NCBI GenBank assembly: GCA_003488465.1
Contig: DNLN01000154.1
Location: forward strand, 1 to 8,580
From: Sutterella sp.
GTDB taxonomy: Bacteria > Pseudomonadota > Gammaproteobacteria > Burkholderiales > Burkholderiaceae_F
Direction of reading: 5' to 3'
DNA: 8,580 nt
Part shown: in pieces, positions 3,662 to 8,580 of the stretch
How the letters are laid out: the number at the start of each line of letters is the position of its first letter
Numbering within the stretch: the first letter of the stretch is position 1
Notes under the pieces: generated by a model
Seen by the model: the letters and a program-made list of their open reading frames with translations, nothing else
Database searches by the model: none
Told to the model about the DNA's origin: nothing
Program-made: the position numbers and the translations under genes

Positions 3662-5194
3662 ATGGATTCCAAAGAGGACTTCAGCTTCCCCTCGGGCGAT
3701 CCCTTCGGCGCAAATGCCCATGCCGGCACCCGGGAGGGCGCTTTCCCGGGGGGAAGCGCCGAGCAGCCGGAGGAGGAGCCCCAGCTCACGGGCGAAATCT
3801 CGCCTCCGCGGGGGGCGCGCACGCTGCGCGAAAAGCTTGCCGCCATGCGCAACGTCTTCATGCGCACCGCCCGGCACCGCGTGCAGCGGAGCGATCTCGG
3901 CCGCGTCTCCGGACAGAACGAGGAGAAAAAGCGCCAGCAGCGAAACTTCGCGCTCCTGGCGGCGCTTGCCTTCTGCGCGATCTTCGCCTTCGTGTGGTTC
4001 GGCTCGGGCTCATTCACCCGCAAGGGGCCCGAACCCGAGGTGCGGTTTGCAAAGACCGACTTTCGCATGGGGCCGGACTCGCTCGACAAGCAGGCCTTCC
4101 AGAGCCAGTACGAGGAGCGGCTCGATGCGATCTCAACGCAATTGAAGGGCACGAACGAGACGATCGGCAAGCTCACCGCGCGCATCAACGAACTCAACGC
4201 GAAAAGAGGGGAGAGGGACGCGTCTTCGTCTCCCGAGGATCCCCCGCGCTCGCCCGCGCTTCTTCCCGACTTTCCCGACGCAAGCGGCGCGGCGCTTGCC
4301 GCCATTCCCCAGAAAAAGTCCCACCGCGCGCGGCTCGGCATCGTCGAGGTGGCCGCCCGGGCAGCCGAGCCCCAGGGGCAGGCCGCGGGCTCGGCGAAGT
4401 CCTTTCGCCGGGGCCTGAAGGGCGGCTGGGACGAGCCGATCGCCCGCAACCGGGCCCGGCACGAGAGCGCGAGGTCCTACATTCCCGCCGGCAGCTTCAT
4501 GCGGGGCGTCGTGCTCTCGGGCGTTACGGCGCCCACGGGCGGGAACGCCGCCCAGAACCCGATTCCGATGCTGCTTGAAGCCACGGACCTTGCGCGGCTT
4601 CCCAATGAATTCCGCGCGTCCGTGAAGCGCTGCTTTATCACCGCCAACGCCGCGGGCGACCTCTCGAGCGAGCGCGTCTGGGTGCGCCTTGACCGCATGA
4701 GCTGCATGCGTGAGGACGGCAGGGCCCTTGACGTGCGCGTTCAGGGGTACGTCACCGGGGACGACGGCAAGACGGGCGTTCGCGCCCGGCTTGTCACCCG
4801 AAGCGGCCAGGCGATCGCCAACGCCCTTTTCCTCGGGACGCTCTCAGGCCTTGGCAAGGCCGTTTCGCTCTCGGCGCAAAACACCACGACCTACAGCTCG
4901 GGCGCGCAGTCAAGCAGCGTCTCGAATCCCTGGCGCGCAGGTCTCGGGGAGGGCGTTGACACCGCCTCGGACCGGATCATCGCCTATTACCTGAAGCTTG
5001 CCGACAAGATCTTCCCCGTCCTTGAGATCGACAGCGGCAGGAAGGTCGACATCGTCTTCAGCCAGGGCGTGACGCTTGGCGAAGAACCCCAGCAAAAACC
5101 ACCCAGGGCCGCCCCCGCGGCCGACACGGCAGGCGCGAATTCCTCGCTCGTCTTCGGCCGCGCCATGAAGGAGAGAAACAATGAACTTGACTAG
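3662..5194 (+). CDS. traB: TraB, VirB10-like envelope-spanning core protein (510 aa)
   Basis: Links the inner-membrane ATPases to the outer-membrane core and pilus channel. The ATG at 3662 follows GGGAGG (3647-3652), which overlaps the traK stop. An acidic, Pro-rich cytoplasmic tail (1-50) precedes a basic stretch, a single membrane helix (about 96-115) and a coiled-coil-like heptad segment (about 142-182). A short Pro-rich part (about 188-203) follows; it is much shorter than the proline region of F TraB. The C-terminal VirB10/TrbI beta-barrel domain (about 272-472) opens with SYIPAGSFMRGVVLSGVTAP and contains the hydrophobic segment AIANALFLGTLSGLGKAVSLS (about 384-404), at the place of the antenna helices, and ends in GRKVDIVFSQGVTL. 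Cys324 and Cys348 lie in this domain. It overlaps traV by 14 bases. Confidence 0.93.
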   Translation: MDSKEDFSFPSGDPFGANAHAGTREGAFPGGSAEQPEEEPQLTGEISPPRGARTLREKLAAMRNVFMRTARHRVQRSDLGRVSGQNEEKKRQQRNFALLAALAFCAIFAFVWFGSGSFTRKGPEPEVRFAKTDFRMGPDSLDKQAFQSQYEERLDAISTQLKGTNETIGKLTARINELNAKRGERDASSSPEDPPRSPALLPDFPDASGAALAAIPQKKSHRARLGIVEVAARAAEPQGQAAGSAKSFRRGLKGGWDEPIARNRARHESARSYIPAGSFMRGVVLSGVTAPTGGNAAQNPIPMLLEATDLARLPNEFRASVKRCFITANAAGDLSSERVWVRLDRMSCMREDGRALDVRVQGYVTGDDGKTGVRARLVTRSGQAIANALFLGTLSGLGKAVSLSAQNTTTYSSGAQSSSVSNPWRAGLGEGVDTASDRIIAYYLKLADKIFPVLEIDSGRKVDIVFSQGVTLGEEPQQKPPRAAPAADTAGANSSLVFGRAMKERNNELD

Positions 5195-5666
5195 CCTGCG
5201 GCCCTTGCCGGCCGCTTCCGCCGCGCTCCTTGCCGCAGTCCTTACCGGCTGCTCGTCGCTCACGGGCCTCATTGACGCCCATGACGAGTTCGGCTGCCCC
5301 ATGAGCGCGGGCGTGAACTGCACGACGCTCTCCGCGACGCACCGGATCGTCGAGCGCGAGCTCGCCGAGGGCGAGAGCCCGAAAATCACCATCAAGGGAA
5401 CTCCGGCAGACGCCCCGAACGCATCTTCCGGCAAGGCCGCAGCCGCGGCCGCCGTCGCCGAGCCCGTTCCCGCGCCCGCGGTTGTTCCGGCCCGGCCCTC
5501 CGGCGCCATGCGCGCTTCCGAATCGGTCTACGTGCTGCGGATCCTGCCCTGGGTCGACGCCGAGGGCGATCTTCACGGCGACTCGCGCGTGTGGGTGCGC
5601 GTTGCCGAGCCCAAGTGGCGGATCGAGTCCCTGCGCCGCAGGGCGCTTTCGGGAGAATCGAGATGA
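5181..5666 (+). CDS. traV: TraV, outer-membrane core lipoprotein (161 aa)
   Basis: The VirB7-equivalent lipoprotein that anchors TraK and TraB to the outer membrane. The ATG at 5181 lies inside the end of traB, 7 bases after AAGGAG (5168-5173). A type II signal ends with the lipobox LTGC, so Cys24 is the lipidated residue; the next residues are Ser-Ser, which fits outer-membrane sorting. The family pattern follows: DEFGCPMSAGVNCTTLSATH with Cys39 and Cys47. An Ala/Pro linker (about 81-107) leads to the conserved C-terminal segment VYVLRILPWVDAEGDLHGD and a V-W-V strand (about 117-141). Size is near F TraV (171). Its stop overlaps the traC start as ATGA. Confidence 0.9.
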   Translation: MNLTSLRPLPAASAALLAAVLTGCSSLTGLIDAHDEFGCPMSAGVNCTTLSATHRIVERELAEGESPKITIKGTPADAPNASSGKAAAAAAVAEPVPAPAVVPARPSGAMRASESVYVLRILPWVDAEGDLHGDSRVWVRVAEPKWRIESLRRRALSGESR

Positions 5667-8233
5667 GCCTCGCGACGCCGCCCTGGTGGCAGCGCTTTCT
5701 CGGGGGACTCGCTCCCCGCTCCAATCTGCGGGGCGTGAGCGTCGAGCTTCCCCGAAACGGCGTCAAACCCACCGTGGACCGTCTGAGCGGCGCGCTCACC
5801 GTTCTCGCGTACGCGCCCGCCGAGCGCCTCTTTCTGCTGAATGCCGGAGGCGAGAGTCCCATCCGGGCCGTGGGCCGGGTGTACGAGCTCAACAGCGCCC
5901 TTGGCGCCGATGAGGCGCTCTCGCTTGCGATCGAGCGCTTCATCCGCAGCGACCTTCCCGAAAAAAGCGTGATCGGCGTCACCCGCTACGCCTCGCCCGT
6001 CATCCGCCCGTATCTTCGCGACGTGCTCGCCGCCCGGGACCGCGAGACGCTGCTTTCGGCGAGCGCCGCGGCGCTTTCCCGCCGGATGAGCCTTGAGCGC
6101 GCCCGGATGTTCGACCGCATCGCGCTCACCGGAGCCCACAAGGGCGAGCCCTTTGCCGCCCGGAACTTTCGCATCTGGCTGAGCATCACCGCCGAGATCG
6201 GCGACACGGACGACGCCCGGACGATTCCGACGCTCCCGGCCGTCAAGGCTTTTGCCGAGAGCGCCGACGCGGCGGTCTCGGCCCTTGACTCGTTCGGACT
6301 CGTTGCGTACGACTGGGGGGCAGAGGACTACTCGGCCACAATGAGCGAACTCCTAAACATGGAGCACGTTCTCTCAGGGGCCGAGCCCCGGGGCGCGCTC
6401 GACCCCCGCCGGGAGCTTCGCGACCAGACGGTGCGGCACGACACCGCGTACGACGTCGAGCGCGAGCGGATCCGGATCACGAGCCCGGGCCGGCCAGGCA
6501 TCGATCTCGTCGCGCTCGAAGTCACCGGGTACCCGGACTTCATCCACGTGAACGACCTCGCAAGCCTCATGGGGTCGGATGCGGTCTCGGGCGCGGCTCT
6601 TGCGCACCCGTTCCTCTTCACGACGCTCATCGAGCCCACGCCGGTTGCCGGGGACAAGTCCGTGACGGCGGTGAAGCTTGCGCGCGTCAAGCAGCTCCGC
6701 AGCACCGAGATCGGCGTCTACCTCACGGACCTCGCGCAGCGCGAGCACGACCTCACGATCGCCGCAAACGCGTGCGAGAGCGAAGGGGGCCTGGCGCGCA
6801 TCGCCCACGAGCTCGTGCTCTGGGCTCCGGCGGGCCGCGGCGTGCAGGCGGCCGAAGCGGCAAAGGCGATCCTTGCCGAAGCGCGCTTTGAAGGGGCGCT
6901 CGACCTCGGGCTGCAGTTTCTCGGACTCATGATGTCGCTGCCGCTCGAGGGCTCCTGGGGCCTCATGCGGGACCTTTCGGCAGCCCGCCACACGAGCACG
7001 AAGACGCGCCGGGCGGCCGCGCACATGATGCCGATCCTTGGCGAGTACCGCGGCACGGGACGGCGCTCGGGCGAAGCGCACGCAACGCCCATGGCGCTGC
7101 TCACCACCCGGCGCGGCCAGCTCTTCGGCGTCGACACCTTCGCCAACCGCAACGGCAACTACAACGGGATCGTCGTCGGCACCTCGGGCTCGGGCAAATC
7201 CGTGCTCACGCAGGAGATCGTGATGAGCATGCTCGCCACGGGCTCGCGGGTCTGGGTCTTTGACATCGGCCGCAGCTACCAGCACCTGATGGAGCTCATG
7301 GACGGGCAGGGGATCGACTTCGGGGGGAGTGCGCAGCTTTGCGTCAATCCCCTTGACATCGTCGACGATCCACAGGACATGATCGAGGAGATCGCCCACA
7401 TCATCACGACGATGGCAAACGGCGAGACGCCCCTTGAGCTCACGCAGGCCGAGCTCCTCAAAATGGCGATCCTGCGCGTGACGCGCGAGGCCCGCGCCGC
7501 GGGGCGCGTGCCGACCGTGACGGACCTCACGATCGATCTCATGGACAGCAGCGAGCCGGGCCTTGCGGACCTCGCAACGCGCCTCATGCCGTACTCGGCC
7601 AGCGGCAGGTACGCGCGCTGGTTCGAGGGGAAGGCGAACGTCGACTTCTCCGCCTCGCTCGTCGTCCTTGAGATGGAGTCGCTTGTGAACAAGCCTCTTT
7701 TGCAAAGCGTGATCCTTCTCATCCTCATCATGCGGATCTTTGAGGACATCCGAAAGCTCCCCCGCTCGGCAAAAAAGCTCATCGTCATCGACGAGGCCTG
7801 GAGGCTTCTCGCGGGCGAGTCGGGGCGCTTCATCGAATGGGCCTGCCGAACGCTTCGCAAGTACGGCGCGGGGATCTTCTGCATCACGCAGTCGATGGAG
7901 GATTTCGAGGCCTCGGGCACGGCCAGGGCCGTGCGCATGAACGCCGACAGCGTGTTTCTGCTCCGTCAGAAGGAGGCGAGCATCGTCAAGGCCTCCCCCG
8001 ACGAGTACGTGCGGGATCGCTTGAGGAGCCTCACCACCCAGGCCGACGTCTGGAGCGAGGTCTACTGCCGGATCGGAGACGGCGCGGGCGTAATCGGCAG
8101 GCTCGTGCTCGATGACTTCTCGATGACCGCCTATTCGACCCGAAGCGAAGTGTTCGAAGCGGTGGAGGCGGCGAAGAAATCGGGCCGCACCATTCTCGAA
8201 GCGATCGCGGCCGTTGCGGAGAAAAGCGCATGA
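5663..8233 (+). CDS. traC: TraC, VirB4-type conjugation ATPase (856 aa)
   Basis: The cytoplasmic, membrane-associated ATPase that powers pilus assembly. The start is the ATG at 5663, overlapping the traV stop, with GGGAGA (5651-5656) 6 bases upstream; the frame is open 24 codons further but without such a site. Length is close to F TraC (875). The N-terminal half (about 1-440) matches the TraC-type domain in layout and ends in THMGR-like spacing before FGVDTFANRNGNYNGIVV. Walker A is GTSGSGKS (506-513; Lys512). An FDIGRSYQHLMELM segment follows and QLCVNPLDIV gives the usual FNP-like motif. Walker B is IVIDEAW (707-713; Asp710, Glu711). A Gln motif lies in ITQSMEDF and an Arg in FLLRQKE. All ATPase residues seem intact. 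Its stop overlaps the next gene as ATGA. Confidence 0.95.
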   Translation: MSLATPPWWQRFLGGLAPRSNLRGVSVELPRNGVKPTVDRLSGALTVLAYAPAERLFLLNAGGESPIRAVGRVYELNSALGADEALSLAIERFIRSDLPEKSVIGVTRYASPVIRPYLRDVLAARDRETLLSASAAALSRRMSLERARMFDRIALTGAHKGEPFAARNFRIWLSITAEIGDTDDARTIPTLPAVKAFAESADAAVSALDSFGLVAYDWGAEDYSATMSELLNMEHVLSGAEPRGALDPRRELRDQTVRHDTAYDVERERIRITSPGRPGIDLVALEVTGYPDFIHVNDLASLMGSDAVSGAALAHPFLFTTLIEPTPVAGDKSVTAVKLARVKQLRSTEIGVYLTDLAQREHDLTIAANACESEGGLARIAHELVLWAPAGRGVQAAEAAKAILAEARFEGALDLGLQFLGLMMSLPLEGSWGLMRDLSAARHTSTKTRRAAAHMMPILGEYRGTGRRSGEAHATPMALLTTRRGQLFGVDTFANRNGNYNGIVVGTSGSGKSVLTQEIVMSMLATGSRVWVFDIGRSYQHLMELMDGQGIDFGGSAQLCVNPLDIVDDPQDMIEEIAHIITTMANGETPLELTQAELLKMAILRVTREARAAGRVPTVTDLTIDLMDSSEPGLADLATRLMPYSASGRYARWFEGKANVDFSASLVVLEMESLVNKPLLQSVILLILIMRIFEDIRKLPRSAKKLIVIDEAWRLLAGESGRFIEWACRTLRKYGAGIFCITQSMEDFEASGTARAVRMNADSVFLLRQKEASIVKASPDEYVRDRLRSLTTQADVWSEVYCRIGDGAGVIGRLVLDDFSMTAYSTRSEVFEAVEAAKKSGRTILEAIAAVAEKSA

Positions 8234-8580
8234 AACGCCGCAATCAGAACGCGCCCGCCCGCAGCGCCGACTTTCTCGCGCCCTTTATCGACGAAGTCCG
8301 CCTTCAGACCTCGGGCGTCACGGTGAACAGGATGAAGGACGAAGGTGGAAGCGACGAGGAAATCGCCGCCCACAAGGCGCGCTGGGAGCGGCGCGAAGCG
8401 CTGATCGACCGCTGGATCCGCATGGACTGCCCGGCTAGCGGCTTTGACGCCTTTCTCACGGCCGAGGCCGAGGAGCGCAAATACGGCAGGGCGGGCAGCG
8501 AGGCTGCCGAACCCGGCTCTTGCGAGCCCGCCCCGGCCGGACCCGTCATCCCCGAGCCCGAACCCGAACCGTTTACGCTC
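8230..8580 (+). CDS. Unidentified tra-operon protein, 3' truncated by the window (117 aa seen)
   Basis: I do not recognise this protein. The ATG at 8230 overlaps the traC stop and has GGAGA (8218-8222) 7 bases upstream, so it is translated with the operon. The frame is open to the window end. The visible part is very hydrophilic: a basic start (MKRRNQ), an amphipathic helical region rich in Glu, Lys and Arg (about 35-65), then ASGFDAFLTAEAEERKYG, then a Pro/Glu/Ala-rich stretch ending in alternating Pro-Glu (about 108-114). No signal peptide and no membrane helix are seen so far. In F the gene after traC is trbI, whose product has a membrane helix near residue 20-40; that is absent here. In R27- or SXT-like systems a trhF-type protease or traW may follow. 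The Pro-Glu run could be a linker to a domain beyond the window. Confidence 0.85.
   Translation, partial: MKRRNQNAPARSADFLAPFIDEVRLQTSGVTVNRMKDEGGSDEEIAAHKARWERREALIDRWIRMDCPASGFDAFLTAEAEERKYGRAGSEAAEPGSCEPAPAGPVIPEPEPEPFTL

Noticed and set aside
3074..3877. Minus-strand open frames opposite traK and traB
   Set aside because: Shadow frames of high-GC genes; no ribosome site or recognisable domain, and the plus-strand products are clear Tra proteins.
5591..5662. Extended start of TraC by 24 codons
   Set aside because: It would overlap traV by about 75 bases and has no suitable ribosome site; the ATG at 5663 has GGGAGA and an ATGA overlap like its neighbours.
6374..7705. Long minus-strand open frame of 443 codons opposite traC
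   Set aside because: Mirror of the GC-rich codon pattern of traC; the product is Arg/His/Ala-rich with no motif, while traC itself is intact with Walker motifs.
1..8580. CRISPR array, insertion sequence or rRNA
   Set aside because: No regularly spaced repeats, transposase motifs, terminal inverted repeats or rRNA-like sequence were seen.

Overview
The window holds the start of a conjugative DNA-transfer operon of the F/R27 (MPF-F) type IV secretion class, next to a divergently transcribed sodium-coupled transporter gene. The tra genes are GC-rich and tightly packed, with strong GGAG-type ribosome sites, lipoprotein and Sec signals, and outer-membrane core components. This points to a high-GC Gram-negative proteobacterium. 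A gut Burkholderiales such as a Sutterellaceae member would fit, but that is an impression and not a placement. No integrase, relaxase, replication gene or element end is visible, so plasmid and integrated element cannot be told apart.

Layout: 1-570, minus strand, is the 5' part of a neurotransmitter:sodium symporter family gene. 571-1381 is about 810 bases without a convincing protein gene. Its left part (about 640-720) has two perfect inverted repeats upstream of the transporter. Its middle (about 740-1030) is C-rich on the plus strand, with tandem 12-mers and alternative hairpins. Its right part (about 1070-1290) is AT-rich and holds several short palindromes, a perfect match to the IHF consensus, a candidate promoter and a structured leader. 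1382-8580, plus strand, reads pilin (traA/trhA-like), traL, traE, traK, traB, traV, traC, then an unidentified gene cut by the window end.

The genes act together. The prepilin is the pilus subunit. TraL and TraE are inner-membrane pilus-assembly proteins. TraK, TraB and TraV correspond to VirB9, VirB10 and VirB7 and form the envelope-spanning core. TraC is the VirB4-type ATPase that powers pilus assembly. From traE onward, junctions are ATGA overlaps (traE/traK, traV/traC, traC/last gene), a 14-base overlap (traB/traV) or a 14-base gap (traK/traB), which suggests translational coupling. The main break is the 96-base traL-traE gap, which carries two stem-loops and leads to a traE start with no clear ribosome site.

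The machinery itself is a known class. The parts least explained by known families are the last gene (after traC, where F has trbI), the structured C-rich intergenic stretch, and the traL-traE hairpins.
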